Shown piece by piece: positions 16,805 to 25,726 of a stretch of DNA of 38,700 bases. The notes under the pieces are model-generated. The model was given only the letters and a program-made list of their open reading frames with translations. It was not told the DNA's origin and made no database searches. Every line of letters starts with the position of its first letter. Within the stretch, counting starts at the first letter, position 1. Source of the stretch: Rhodobacteraceae bacterium UBA2776 (GTDB lineage Bacteria > Pseudomonadota > Alphaproteobacteria > Rhodobacterales > Rhodobacteraceae); NCBI GenBank assembly GCA_002352425.1, contig DEIK01000009.1, positions 73,105 through 111,804 on the forward strand, in the 5' to 3' direction. The translations under genes and the position numbers were made by a program.

Positions 16805-18582
16805 AAGTATTCGGAGTTGTTGGCTGGAAAAATTCCGGCAAAACAGGATTGGTCGAGCGGCTTGTCACCGAGATCACGGGGCGTGGATTTTCGGTGGCAA
16901 CGCTGAAACATGCGCATCACCGTTTCGATGTCGATCACAAGGGCAAAGACAGCTATCGCCACCGCGAGGCGGGGGCCAACGAAGTCTTGCTGGCCTCGCG
17001 CCAACGCTGGGCCTTGATGCACGAATTACGCAACGAGGATGAACCGACGCTGGCGCAATTGCTAACGCATTTTTCACCCAATGATTTGGTGTTGATCGAA
17101 GGCTATAAACGTGATGGCCATCAGAAAATAGAAGCCAATCGCGCCGCCACAGGACAGCCGTTGATTGCGCTGGAGGACGACACCATCGTCGGAGTGGCGA
17201 GTGATCATGATCCCGATGGGTTGAGCGTGCCAAAATTTGATCTGGACGACACCGTGTCGATTGCGGACTTTGTTTTGCAGCAGGTTGGTTTGGAACAGAC
17301 GCAAGTGCAGACAATGCCTGACCTGACCCCGCCCACCATGCGCAACGATTGCTTTGCGTTGCCTGAAGGTGTGAACTGGATGCCTGTGGACGAGGCTTTG
17401 GCACATCTTGAGGGACGCTTGGGCTGTGTTGTCGGCCAAGAGAATATCATCGTGTCTGACGCCACAGGCCGCGTTTTGGCGCAGCCGCAAGTGGCTTTGC
17501 GCTCTAACCCACCCGGCGCGAACTCAGCGATGGACGGCTATGGGTTTGCGGCCGACACCATCGGAGCGGCACCTTATGTGTTGCCGCTGGTTGAAGGCCG
17601 TGCGGCGGCGGGCGCGCCTTTTGACGGTGCTGTGCCAAAGGGTCACGCGGTCCGGATTTTGACCGGGGCTTTGGTACCCCTCGGTGTCGATACTGTGGTG
17701 ATGGAAGAAGACGTGAGCCGCACAGACACACACATCGCGTTTCAAGGGCCGATCAAAGCAGGTTCAAACACCCGCAAGGCCGGCGAAGACGTGGAAGCGG
17801 GGCAGGTGGCTCTGCCAGCGGGGCATAAATTGTGCAGCCCAGATTTGGCGTTGCTGACAGGGTTGGGCATCAGCGAGATCGCCGTACACAAGCCGTTGCG
17901 GGTCGGCGTGTTGTCTACCGGAGACGAGATCATTGCGGCGGATGGTGGTGCGTCGGGGCCCGACAAAACCTATGACGCGAACCGCCCGATGTTGCTATCT
18001 ATGGCGGCACGCTGGGGGTTTGAAGCCTGTGATTTAGGCCATGTGAATGACGACCGCGACCTGTTGAAAGCCAGCTTGAATGCGGCTTGTGAACAGGTCG
18101 ATGTGATTTTGACCACAGGCGGCGCATCGGCAGGGGACGAGGACCATGTCTCGGCCCTGCTGCGCGATGAAGGTGCGCTCGAAGCATGGCGGATCGCGCT
18201 TAAACCGGGGCGACCATTGGCCTTGGGCATGTGGCACGGTGTGCCGATCTTTGGCCTGCCGGGCAACCCCGTGGCGGCCTTCGTTTGTGCCGCTATTTTT
18301 GCGCACCCTTCATTGTCGGCGCTGTCTGGAGCCGGTTGGGTGCAGCCCCAAGGCTTCATGGTTCCCGCCGCTTTTTCCAAAACCAAAAAGGCAGGGCGGC
18401 GCGAATACCTACGGGCAAAAATGCAACCCGATGGTCGGGTCGATGTTTACAAATCCGAAGGGTCAGGCCGTATTTCGGGCCTGTCATGGGCCGACGGGTT
18501 GGTGGAACTGCCTGACGGTGCCCAAGTGATCGCTGAGGGTGATTTGGTGCGTTACATACCTTACGGCAGCTTGAAAATTTAG
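16801..18582 (+). CDS. moeA: Bifunctional MobB-MoeA fusion (GTP-binding adaptor / molybdopterin molybdotransferase)
   Basis: A 593-residue fusion. Residues 1 to about 170 are MobB, with P-loop GWKNSGKTG (8-16) and LVLIEGYKRDGHQKIE. MobB binds GTP and assists MobA. From about residue 180 the protein is MoeA, which inserts molybdate into adenylylated molybdopterin. Its marks are NSAMDGYGFAA, VRILTGALVP-VDTVVMEED, GVLSTGDEI, the TTGGASAGDEDHV loop and FGLPGNPVAAF. The start overlaps mobA by 4 nt (ATGA). It converges on a membrane-protein gene with a 3-nt gap. The fusion is complete and in frame, and this arrangement is known in related genomes. Confidence 0.96.
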   Translation: MKVFGVVGWKNSGKTGLVERLVTEITGRGFSVATLKHAHHRFDVDHKGKDSYRHREAGANEVLLASRQRWALMHELRNEDEPTLAQLLTHFSPNDLVLIEGYKRDGHQKIEANRAATGQPLIALEDDTIVGVASDHDPDGLSVPKFDLDDTVSIADFVLQQVGLEQTQVQTMPDLTPPTMRNDCFALPEGVNWMPVDEALAHLEGRLGCVVGQENIIVSDATGRVLAQPQVALRSNPPGANSAMDGYGFAADTIGAAPYVLPLVEGRAAAGAPFDGAVPKGHAVRILTGALVPLGVDTVVMEEDVSRTDTHIAFQGPIKAGSNTRKAGEDVEAGQVALPAGHKLCSPDLALLTGLGISEIAVHKPLRVGVLSTGDEIIAADGGASGPDKTYDANRPMLLSMAARWGFEACDLGHVNDDRDLLKASLNAACEQVDVILTTGGASAGDEDHVSALLRDEGALEAWRIALKPGRPLALGMWHGVPIFGLPGNPVAAFVCAAIFAHPSLSALSGAGWVQPQGFMVPAAFSKTKKAGRREYLRAKMQPDGRVDVYKSEGSGRISGLSWADGLVELPDGAQVIAEGDLVRYIPYGSLKI

Positions 18583-18585
18583 CGT

Positions 18586-19626
18586 CTAATCAAAGGTGCC
18601 GGTGACACGGCCAAGCAGCATAAAGGCGCGCGCGGTTCTGGTGTCGGACAAAGCAACGATTTCCTGATCCGAAGCCTCGGCCTCAAATTCGGAAAATGTC
18701 TTGTCGAACTGACGCAAAAAATGATGCACAGCGTCGCGGAAAATCGGATCTTGGCGCATCCGGCCTGATGCCAGCGCAAGGCTGGAGCGGTCCCGAACGC
18801 CGCCCAGAGCCGCAATCGCACGACCACGTTCGCCTTGGGCAAATTTGCGCCAAAATTCGGGGCGCGAACGGTCAGGTGTGAGGTCATCCATATAGATGCC
18901 TTCTTGGCTTAGCAGGGTCAAAACGTCCTGTGCGGCCTGAATTAGGCGGGCAACAGTCCGGTCTTGCAGGGCGCGGCGCAGGGCGGCAAACCCGTCGCGG
19001 TCATCAACCGTTTCCGGGAAATTCAACGCGCGTACAAAATCATTGACACTGATGCGCGGCGCGATGTCCTCGGCGGTGGTACCCAGCTCTAGGCTGGTTT
19101 GTTCATTCGCCCCAACGGCCCCACCCGACGGGATCGCCGGTTTACTAGAGGTGGCTTGCGGTGCCGCACGCTGACGGGTTGAACTAAAGGTGGCGATGGC
19201 AGTTTCGGTTTGCTTTTGCGCCGCCGCGATTTCATCCAGCTTTTTTTCGACCGAGGGTTTCATCCCCGTCGCGTCGTTTTGGGATTGGGCGATATAAGTG
19301 TGGCGCATGGCGTCCACGGCGGCCTGAAGGCGTGCAGATTCAACTCGCATAACCCGTGCTGAACGCGCCGCAGCGGCCCCGACCCAGATCACCGCAATCG
19401 GCAAGAAAATCGCCATCATTTTCATCACGAACACGATCGGATCAAGCGAAACATCACCGTCGCCCGTCGGGGCAAACGTAAAGAACAAAATGACACCCAA
19501 AATCCAAATTGCGCTTAGCGCAATCGCGATGATTTCGGCCGCAGTAATACCGCCACCGCCGCCACGGCCATAGATGCCAAGATCAATCGGCCTATCAGCT
19601 TTGTTTTCGTTCATCGGTTCAGACAT
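18586..19626 (-). CDS. Conserved membrane protein of unknown function, cotranscribed with greA
   Basis: A 346-residue protein I do not recognise by family. Residues about 28-52 and 62-84 are hydrophobic and form two likely transmembrane helices. Next comes a predicted coiled coil (about 90-150, rich in Ala, Gln, Glu), a low-complexity Ser/Ala/Pro linker, and a C-terminal helical domain from about 185 (PRISVNDFVRALNFPETVDDRDGF) to the end. The N-terminus has a run of five glycines. It begins 15 nt downstream of the greA stop and is probably in the same operon. A bitopic signalling or scaffold role is possible, but nothing shows an activity. Confidence 0.75.
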   Translation of the reverse strand: MSEPMNENKADRPIDLGIYGRGGGGGITAAEIIAIALSAIWILGVILFFTFAPTGDGDVSLDPIVFVMKMMAIFLPIAVIWVGAAAARSARVMRVESARLQAAVDAMRHTYIAQSQNDATGMKPSVEKKLDEIAAAQKQTETAIATFSSTRQRAAPQATSSKPAIPSGGAVGANEQTSLELGTTAEDIAPRISVNDFVRALNFPETVDDRDGFAALRRALQDRTVARLIQAAQDVLTLLSQEGIYMDDLTPDRSRPEFWRKFAQGERGRAIAALGGVRDRSSLALASGRMRQDPIFRDAVHHFLRQFDKTFSEFEAEASDQEIVALSDTRTARAFMLLGRVTGTFD

Positions 19627-19641
19627 GGCTTTTGTGACCCG

Positions 19642-20112
19642 TCACTTGTATTCGATGCTCAGAATTTCATAGGCTTTTTCGCCGCCCGGGGTTTTCACCT
19701 CGATGCTGTCGCCCTCTTCTTTGCCAATCAAAGAACGCGCCAAAGGCGAGCGTAGATTGAGCAGACCTTTTTCGATGTTGGCTTCTGGCTCGCCCACGAT
19801 CTGATAGGTTTTCTCTTCATCGGTGTCCTCGTCAACCAAGGTGACCGTTGCGCCAAATTTGATGGTGCCGGACATGGTGCCAGGGTCGATCACATCAGCC
19901 AGCGACAGGATCGCCTCAAGCTCTTTCACGCGCCCCTCGATAAAGCTCTGTTTTTCGCGGGCGGCGTGATATTCGGCATTCTCCGACAGATCGCCATGCT
20001 CGCGCGCCTCGGCAATCGCACGGATCACGGCGGGGCGTTCCTCGGACTTGAGGATTTTCAGTTCTTTTTCGAGCACGGTATGTCCCGTGCGGGTCAGCGG
20101 TATTTTTTCCAT
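19642..20112 (-). CDS. greA: Transcription elongation factor GreA
   Basis: Rescues backtracked RNA polymerase by stimulating transcript cleavage through the secondary channel. The 156-residue protein has the N-terminal coiled-coil finger, with acidic tip residues in EHGDLSENAEYHAAREKQ (the D and E that carry catalysis), and a C-terminal FKBP-like domain ending LARSLIGKEEGDSIEVKTPGG. A GAAGAGAA site lies just before the ATG. A perfect 8-6-8 inverted repeat sits about 95 bp upstream in the shared divergent region with the PAP2 gene. Confidence 0.97.
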   Translation of the reverse strand: MEKIPLTRTGHTVLEKELKILKSEERPAVIRAIAEAREHGDLSENAEYHAAREKQSFIEGRVKELEAILSLADVIDPGTMSGTIKFGATVTLVDEDTDEEKTYQIVGEPEANIEKGLLNLRSPLARSLIGKEEGDSIEVKTPGGEKAYEILSIEYK

Positions 20113-20207
20113 AATTCTCTTCAGTTTTGAGGGTACGGCCGGAATTTACCCGCCGCGTTTAACTGTTTATCCAAACAAACCGACAAGTGGCATGATTGCA
20201 AGGGAAA

Positions 20208-20229
20208 TACATCATTTACTTATGATGTA
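20208..20229. promoter_or_regulatory. Perfect 8-6-8 inverted repeat between greA and the PAP2 gene
   Basis: TACATCAT and ATGATGTA are perfect inverted copies separated by TTACTT. The element lies in the 201-bp divergent gap, 96 bp upstream of greA and 85 bp upstream of the PAP2 gene. It looks like a dimeric-regulator operator. The stem has no T-run after it on either strand, so a terminator is less likely. The rest of the gap shows no promoter I would defend. Confidence 0.45.
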
Positions 20230-20313
20230 GGCGGATAATTGACGCAGGTGGCTTAGTTGCGCTACCGAGGCTACAATAATTAAAAACAATACATATTGAC
20301 GCAGGAGCAGGTC

Positions 20314-21261
20314 ATGCGAGCATTTTTTCTATTCAGCACCGTTTACATGGTTTTCGCCATTATCTTTGCGCCATTCTTTATGGATGGGGGCATGACGGGT
20401 TTTGTGGCCGTCACCCGGTCTGCGTATCTGTTGTGGCAAACTGGGAAATATTTTCTGATCGGCATATTGATTGGTTTGATTATCCTGGTTTTGACGGTGG
20501 ATCGCGATGTGTTGCGGGCGCGGTTCCCTGTGATTGGATTGGCGCTGTTTGCCAGCGTATTCATTCATGCAGGGTTTACGGTGCTTAAAAACGTGATGTC
20601 CTTTATCACCCCCTATTTTGCCGATCCACTGATGGCCAGTGTCGATAAGGCGTTGCATTTCGGGGTGGACCCTTGGGTGATTGCCCATTGGATGGGAGAC
20701 TATCTGCCCACCAACCTAATGATTTACAGCTATTTGACGGTCTGGGCGTTGCCCGCTTTTGCCCTACCGGTCATCATCGCGCTTACGGATGAGGACCGCG
20801 CCCGTATGATGCGCACTTTGATTCTCTATGCTGTGGCATGGATTTTTGTCGGCAATGTATTGGCCTTTTCGGGCCTGTCCGTCGGCCCAGTTTTTTATGA
20901 CCGCTTGCTGGGCGGCGAGCGCTTTGCAGGCTTAACGGTGGCGCTGGTGGACAGCGGCGTTGCGGCCTCGGGGATAGGCGTCACACAAAAGGCCCTATGG
21001 GAAATTTACGCCGGCCATTCCGTGCTGATTGGGTCGGGGATTTCGGCCTTTCCCAGCGTCCATGTTGCGATTGCAACTGTGGCGGCGATCTATATGTGTG
21101 AGCGCAGTAAATGGCTGGCGCCACTGGCTGTAACCTTCTTGTTTTTCACGCTCTATCTGTCGATTTTCACGGGCTATCACTATGCGGTCGACGGATATGT
21201 CTCGATTATCGTCATATTTTGCGTTTGGTGGGTGTTACGGCGGCGCAATAACGCCGTGTAA
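20314..21261 (+). CDS. PAP2-superfamily membrane protein
   Basis: A 315-residue integral membrane protein with six or more hydrophobic helices. Two PAP2 active-site motifs are visible in the C-terminal half: SAFPSVHVAIA (SxPSxH form) and TGYHYAVDGYVS (the final His and Asp). The arrangement resembles the inositolphosphotransferase/PAP2-like group, which moves or removes lipid phosphate groups at the membrane. The ATG at 20314 has an AGGAG site 7 nt upstream; a TTG 18 nt earlier is not preferred. The substrate cannot be told from sequence. Divergent from greA. Confidence 0.85.
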   Translation: MRAFFLFSTVYMVFAIIFAPFFMDGGMTGFVAVTRSAYLLWQTGKYFLIGILIGLIILVLTVDRDVLRARFPVIGLALFASVFIHAGFTVLKNVMSFITPYFADPLMASVDKALHFGVDPWVIAHWMGDYLPTNLMIYSYLTVWALPAFALPVIIALTDEDRARMMRTLILYAVAWIFVGNVLAFSGLSVGPVFYDRLLGGERFAGLTVALVDSGVAASGIGVTQKALWEIYAGHSVLIGSGISAFPSVHVAIATVAAIYMCERSKWLAPLAVTFLFFTLYLSIFTGYHYAVDGYVSIIVIFCVWWVLRRRNNAV

Positions 21262-21312
21262 TGATTGACCCGCTGTGGCAGTTTCCGCTACGAACGAGTT
21301 AACGAATTCACC

Positions 21313-21330
21313 GCGTAAACATTATTGCGC
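21313..21330. promoter_or_regulatory. Inverted repeat upstream of ETF-QO, similar to the phaA-phaB site
   Basis: GCGTAA-ACATTA-TTGCGC, a near-perfect inverted repeat 24 bp before the ETF-QO start. AACATTATTGCGCG (21318-21331) is identical over 14 nt to 30481-30494 between phaA and phaB, where it is also part of an inverted repeat. A shared operator for acyl-CoA-linked genes is inferred. Confidence 0.45.
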
Positions 21331-21354
21331 GACAGCCAAGAAGCGAGAACAGAT

Positions 21355-23007
21355 ATGGCCGAGATAGAACGCGAAACAATGGATTATGATGTAGTGATTG
21401 TAGGCGCGGGGCCTGCGGGCCTTTCGGCGGCGATCAGGCTGAAACAGCTGGATGCGGATATTCAGGTTGTTGTGCTTGAAAAAGGCTCGGAAGTGGGCGC
21501 ACATATTCTGTCAGGCGCGGTTCTGGACCCTGTGGGCCTGAACAATTTGATCCCCGATTGGAAAGATAAAGGCGCACCGATCAACGTGCCTGTGAAAAAA
21601 GACAATTTCTATATGCTTGGCGAGGCAGGAAAACTGCGCATCCCCACCACGCCGATGCCCCCATTGATGAGCAACCACGGTTGTTACATCGTGTCGATGG
21701 CCAACGTCTGCCGCTGGATGGCAGAACAGGCCGAGGAACTGGGCGTCGAGATTTTCCCTGGTATGGCGTGTTCCGAATTGATCTACGGCGACAACGGTCA
21801 AGTGACCGGCGTGGTCGCGGGCGAGTTTGGCAAAAACGCTGACGGGACCCCGTCGGACGCTTATGAGCCTGGCATGATCCTGAGCGGCAAATATGTGTTC
21901 CTGTCCGAAGGTGTGCGCGGCAGCCTGTCCAAGGAAGTGATCGCCAAATATGACCTAAGTGCAGACGCTGATGTGGCCAAGTTTGGGCTGGGGATGAAAG
22001 AAATCTGGGAGATCGACCCAGACAAGCACCGTGAGGGCACTGTGACCCACACGATGGGTTGGCCTTTGGGCAAAAACGCCGGCGGTGGATCATTCATCTA
22101 TCACATTGACAACAATCAAGTTTACGTCGGTTTCGTCGTGCACCTGAACTACAAAAATCCATATCTTTCACCGTACCAAGAATTCCAGCGCTTCAAACAT
22201 CACCCGATGGTGGCCGAGCTGCTGAAAGGCGGTAAACGCGTGGCTTATGGCGCGCGGGCGATCACTGAAGGTGGCTGGCAATCCGTACCAAAAACCGTTT
22301 TTCCGGGCGGTGCGCTGCTGGGCTGTTCTGCCGGATTGGTGAACGTGCCGCGGATCAAAGGCAACCATAATGCGATGCTGTCTGGCATTTCAGCGGCCGA
22401 GGCTGCGATTGCAGCGTTCAAAGAGGGACGTTCGGGCGATGAACTGTCCGCCTATGAGGCTGACCTGAAATCCGGCCCTATTGCCAAAGACCTGAAACGC
22501 GTGCGCAATGTAAAGCCGATCTGGTCCAAGCTGGGGATGTTGCCCTCCTTGGTTCTGGGCGGGTTCGACATGTGGGTTGCCAACGTCACAGGTTGGAACC
22601 CGTTGGGCACATGGAAGCACGGCAAATCGGACGCGTTGGCCACGGGCGAAGCGGCAAACTACAAGCCGATTGACTACCCCAAAGCTGACGGAACCCTGTC
22701 GTTTGACAGGCTGACCAGCGTTAGTTTCTCGGCCACCAATCACGAGGAAAGCCAGCCATGCCACTTGCAGTTGGGTGACCCCAGCTTGCCAATTTCAGTG
22801 AACCTGCCAAAGTTCGCTGAACCGGCACAGCGGTATTGCCCGGCCGGTGTTTATGAGGTGATCGAAGAAGAGGGCAGCGAGCCGCGTTTCCAGATCAACT
22901 TCCAAAACTGCGTCCATTGCAAAACCTGCGACATCAAAGACCCAAGCCAAAACATCACTTGGACAACGCCACAGGGCGGCGATGGGCCGAATTATCCGAA
23001 TATGTAA
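21355..23007 (+). CDS. Electron transfer flavoprotein-ubiquinone oxidoreductase
   Basis: Inner-membrane flavo-iron-sulfur protein that takes electrons from ETF, loaded by acyl-CoA dehydrogenases, and gives them to ubiquinone. The 550-residue product has the N-terminal FAD motif DVVIVGAGPAGLSAAIRL (about 9-26), a long quinone-binding region with GGGSFIYHIDNNQVYVGFV, and the C-terminal 4Fe-4S domain with YCPAGVYE and NCVHCKTCDIKDPSQNI. The start at 21355 gives the normal family N-terminus. It fits functionally with the DmdC-like dehydrogenase 10 kb away. An inverted repeat shared with the pha genes lies just upstream. Confidence 0.97.
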   Translation: MAEIERETMDYDVVIVGAGPAGLSAAIRLKQLDADIQVVVLEKGSEVGAHILSGAVLDPVGLNNLIPDWKDKGAPINVPVKKDNFYMLGEAGKLRIPTTPMPPLMSNHGCYIVSMANVCRWMAEQAEELGVEIFPGMACSELIYGDNGQVTGVVAGEFGKNADGTPSDAYEPGMILSGKYVFLSEGVRGSLSKEVIAKYDLSADADVAKFGLGMKEIWEIDPDKHREGTVTHTMGWPLGKNAGGGSFIYHIDNNQVYVGFVVHLNYKNPYLSPYQEFQRFKHHPMVAELLKGGKRVAYGARAITEGGWQSVPKTVFPGGALLGCSAGLVNVPRIKGNHNAMLSGISAAEAAIAAFKEGRSGDELSAYEADLKSGPIAKDLKRVRNVKPIWSKLGMLPSLVLGGFDMWVANVTGWNPLGTWKHGKSDALATGEAANYKPIDYPKADGTLSFDRLTSVSFSATNHEESQPCHLQLGDPSLPISVNLPKFAEPAQRYCPAGVYEVIEEEGSEPRFQINFQNCVHCKTCDIKDPSQNITWTTPQGGDGPNYPNM

Positions 23008-23118
23008 CGGATTTGTCAGTTTACGGGGAGCTCATTTCGGCCCCCCGCATTGATTTGGCGCAAACGAACGACTAGGTTTCAGTGATATAGCAGGTTCAAA
23101 CATAAGGTCAGATCACTC

Positions 23119-24828
23119 GTGCCCATATCTCCACGTCGCTCCATTCTTGCCCTTGCCTTGGGTATTGCAGTCGCCATGCCAGCCTCATTTGCTACGGCTG
23201 ACGGATTGTCCGGGGCCTATTTGGCGGCGCGTCACGCCAGCTTTTACAGCGACTATCGCGCCGGGGCCGAGTATTATACCAAAGCGCTGATCCGCGATCC
23301 GGCAAACGTGTCCTTAATGGAAAACGCGGTGGTGTCGTTTGTGGGTTTGGGCGAATTGATGCGCGCGGTACCTGTGGCGCGCAAAATGGCAGCGGATGGC
23401 GCTGTCAGCCAAATTTCGCGCATCGTGCTGCTGGTTGATTTGGCCCAAAAGCAAGACTACGACGGTATGATCGAAATGCTTGAGGGTGGTGATGCGATCG
23501 GCCCATTGGTGGATGGTTTGGCCATGGCCTGGGCTGAAATCGGGCGCGGAAATTTGGACGCCGGACTGGCGCATTTTGACACTGTCGCTGATGCCAAGGG
23601 CACCCGTGGATTTGGTCTCTATCACAAAGCCTTGGGGTTGGCTTCGGTTGGTGAGTATAAGCGCGCGCAAGAGATATTTGTCGGTGATAAAAACGGCCCG
23701 TTGCGGGTGACTGTCGGCGGTGTTTTGGCCCATGTCGAGATACTCAGCCAGCTTGATCGCAATGCCGACGCGCTTGAATTGATGGTTGATGTATTTGGCG
23801 AAGAGTTGGACCCGCGGATCACGCAATTGCGCCGCGATCTTGAAGCCGGAAAAAAGCTGCCGTTCCGCACGGTGCAAAACCCTTCCGAAGGCTTGGCCGA
23901 GGTGTTTTATTCGGTCGCCAACGCCCTGCGCGGGGAGACGGACAATGGCTATACGCTGGTTTACACTCGCATGGCAGAGTATCTGAAACCGACCCACATC
24001 GACGCGATTTTGATGAGCGCTGGTTTGCTAGAAGAGCTGGAGCAATATGAACTGGCGACCTTGGCCTATAACAAAGTGCCGCGGGATGATCCGTCATTCC
24101 ATGCCGCCGAATTGGGCCGCGCCGCTGCCCTGCGCAAAGCAGGCAAAGAAGAAGCCGCGATCGAGGTTCTGGAACAACTGACCAAAAGCCACGGCGACTT
24201 GCCGTCTGTGCAATCGTCATTGGGCAACGCGCTGCGCCGGCTTGAACGCTATAGCGAGGCCGCCGAGGCCTATACCAACGCCTTGGTTTTGTCAGGCGCA
24301 CCGGTGGCTGACGATTGGTTTCTGTTTTACGCACGCGGCATCAGCTACGAGCGCACGGACAATTGGGAAAAAGCCGAAGCTGATTTTCGCATGGCGCTGA
24401 AATTGAACCCGAACCAGCCGCAGGTTTTGAATTATCTCGGCTATTCGTTGCTGGAACAAAACATCAAGCTGGACGAAGCACTTGAAATGATCGAGCGGGC
24501 CGTAGCTGCCGTGCCAAATGACGGCTACATTACTGATTCACTGGGCTGGGCGCTATACCGCTTGCGCCGCTTTGAAGAGGCCGTGACCCATATGGAACGT
24601 GCCGCCGAATTGACGCCAGTAGACCCGATTGTGTCGGACCATCTGGGCGATACATTATGGGCCGTTGGCCGCCGACTGGAGGCTGAATTCCAATGGCGTC
24701 GAGCCATGTCGTTTGAGCCCGAAGAGGTCGATGCAGCCCGGATTCGCCGTAAACTTGAGGTCGGTCTGGACGCGGTGCTGAAAGATGAAGGTGCGGAGCC
24801 TCTGCCGGTGTTGGCGAATGGCGGTTAA
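23119..24828 (+). CDS. Exported tetratricopeptide repeat protein
   Basis: A 569-residue TPR protein starting at GTG (23119), with AAGGT about 10 nt upstream. A signal peptide is visible (ILALALGIAVAMPASFATA, cleavage near residue 27), so it should be periplasmic or envelope-bound. The mature protein is helical repeats throughout. The clearest TPRs are in the C-terminal half: EAAEAYTNALVLS, EKAEADFRMALKLNPNQPQVLNYLGYSLLE, and EAVTHMERAAELTPVDPIVSDHLGD. No enzymatic domain is seen. It overlaps ispE by 11 nt, so the two are coupled. A scaffold role in envelope assembly is plausible but not shown. Confidence 0.88.
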   Translation: MPISPRRSILALALGIAVAMPASFATADGLSGAYLAARHASFYSDYRAGAEYYTKALIRDPANVSLMENAVVSFVGLGELMRAVPVARKMAADGAVSQISRIVLLVDLAQKQDYDGMIEMLEGGDAIGPLVDGLAMAWAEIGRGNLDAGLAHFDTVADAKGTRGFGLYHKALGLASVGEYKRAQEIFVGDKNGPLRVTVGGVLAHVEILSQLDRNADALELMVDVFGEELDPRITQLRRDLEAGKKLPFRTVQNPSEGLAEVFYSVANALRGETDNGYTLVYTRMAEYLKPTHIDAILMSAGLLEELEQYELATLAYNKVPRDDPSFHAAELGRAAALRKAGKEEAAIEVLEQLTKSHGDLPSVQSSLGNALRRLERYSEAAEAYTNALVLSGAPVADDWFLFYARGISYERTDNWEKAEADFRMALKLNPNQPQVLNYLGYSLLEQNIKLDEALEMIERAVAAVPNDGYITDSLGWALYRLRRFEEAVTHMERAAELTPVDPIVSDHLGDTLWAVGRRLEAEFQWRRAMSFEPEEVDAARIRRKLEVGLDAVLKDEGAEPLPVLANGG

Positions 24829-25726
24829 GGTTTTCGCGCCAGCCAAGGTCAACCTATCCCTACACGTAACAGGCCAGCGCGATGATGGGTATCACCTGAT
24901 GGATTCGCTGGTGATGTTTGCGGGGGTCGGTGATGTGTTGACCATCACACCAGCGGCATTGGGTGGGCTGACAGTTACAGGGCCAGAGGCCGAGGGCGTG
25001 CCAACAGACACCAGCAATCTGGTGATGCAGGTGGCCTCAAGGCTGTGGCAGGGCGCGCCCCTTGGAATACATCTGGAAAAAAACCTACCCGCTGCGGCGG
25101 GTATCGGCGGCGGATCGGCAGACGCCGCTGCGTGTTTTCGAGGGCTGTCGTGTCTAATGGAGCGAAATGATCCGGCGTTTGACACGGACCAGTTTGCCGA
25201 CAATGCGATGGAGGAATTGTTAAACATCGGGGCCGATGTTCCGATGTGCATGGCGTCTGATTTTGCCCGAATAGGCGGTATTGGTGATCAGATTGAAATA
25301 ATTGGGAACGCCCCTGATTTAGCGATATTACTCGTTAATCCACGTGTATCAGTGCCTACACCTTCGGTCTTTTCCGCCCTGGAGAACCGAAGTAACCCCC
25401 GCATGAATGCCATACCGCCCGAGCTGTCGGACACACCGGCTTTTGTGACGTGGCTGGCCGCACAGCGCAATGATCTGGAGCCCGCGGCCATTTCACAAGC
25501 CCCCGTAATTGAGACTGTGCTTGCGCAGATCAGGCAAACCTCCGGCTGTTTGCTGGCGCGGATGTCCGGGTCTGGGGCGACGTGCTTTGGTTTGTATTCG
25601 TCAGAGGCTGCGGCGCAACTCGCGTCATTACAAATTACAAATGTGCATCCGGATTGGTGGGTAAAGCCGACGGTTTTGATCAATGGCGCAGAAGCGGCGC
25701 CTCAGTTGATCCGCGCGACGACGTAG
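24818..25726 (+). CDS. ispE: 4-diphosphocytidyl-2-C-methyl-D-erythritol kinase
   Basis: GHMP kinase of the non-mevalonate (MEP) isoprenoid pathway that phosphorylates CDP-methylerythritol. The 302-residue protein shows FAPAKVNLSLHVTGQRDDGYHLMDSLV at the N-terminus, the ATP loop LPAAAGIGGGSADAAA, and the late RMSGSGATCFGLY motif. The start at 24818 (MAVKVF) is correct for the family and overlaps the TPR stop by 11 nt. Its 3' end overlaps the convergent ispB gene by 25 nt. Confidence 0.97.
   Translation: MAVKVFAPAKVNLSLHVTGQRDDGYHLMDSLVMFAGVGDVLTITPAALGGLTVTGPEAEGVPTDTSNLVMQVASRLWQGAPLGIHLEKNLPAAAGIGGGSADAAACFRGLSCLMERNDPAFDTDQFADNAMEELLNIGADVPMCMASDFARIGGIGDQIEIIGNAPDLAILLVNPRVSVPTPSVFSALENRSNPRMNAIPPELSDTPAFVTWLAAQRNDLEPAAISQAPVIETVLAQIRQTSGCLLARMSGSGATCFGLYSSEAAAQLASLQITNVHPDWWVKPTVLINGAEAAPQLIRATT

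Noticed and set aside
16801..18582. MobB-MoeA fusion as a novel enzyme architecture
   Set aside because: Bifunctional MobB/MoeA proteins are already annotated in related bacteria; recorded as a feature only.
20238..20305. Direct repeat ATTGACGCAGG at 20238-20248 and 20295-20305 with TTGACG as a -35 box
   Set aside because: The TACAAT downstream of the first copy is 27 bp away, too far for a promoter, and the second copy overlaps the ribosome-binding site. An 11-bp repeat alone is weak.
23020..23075. GGGG...CCCC-rich segment after ETF-QO as a terminator
   Set aside because: The stem is interrupted and no T-run follows; not strong enough to call.
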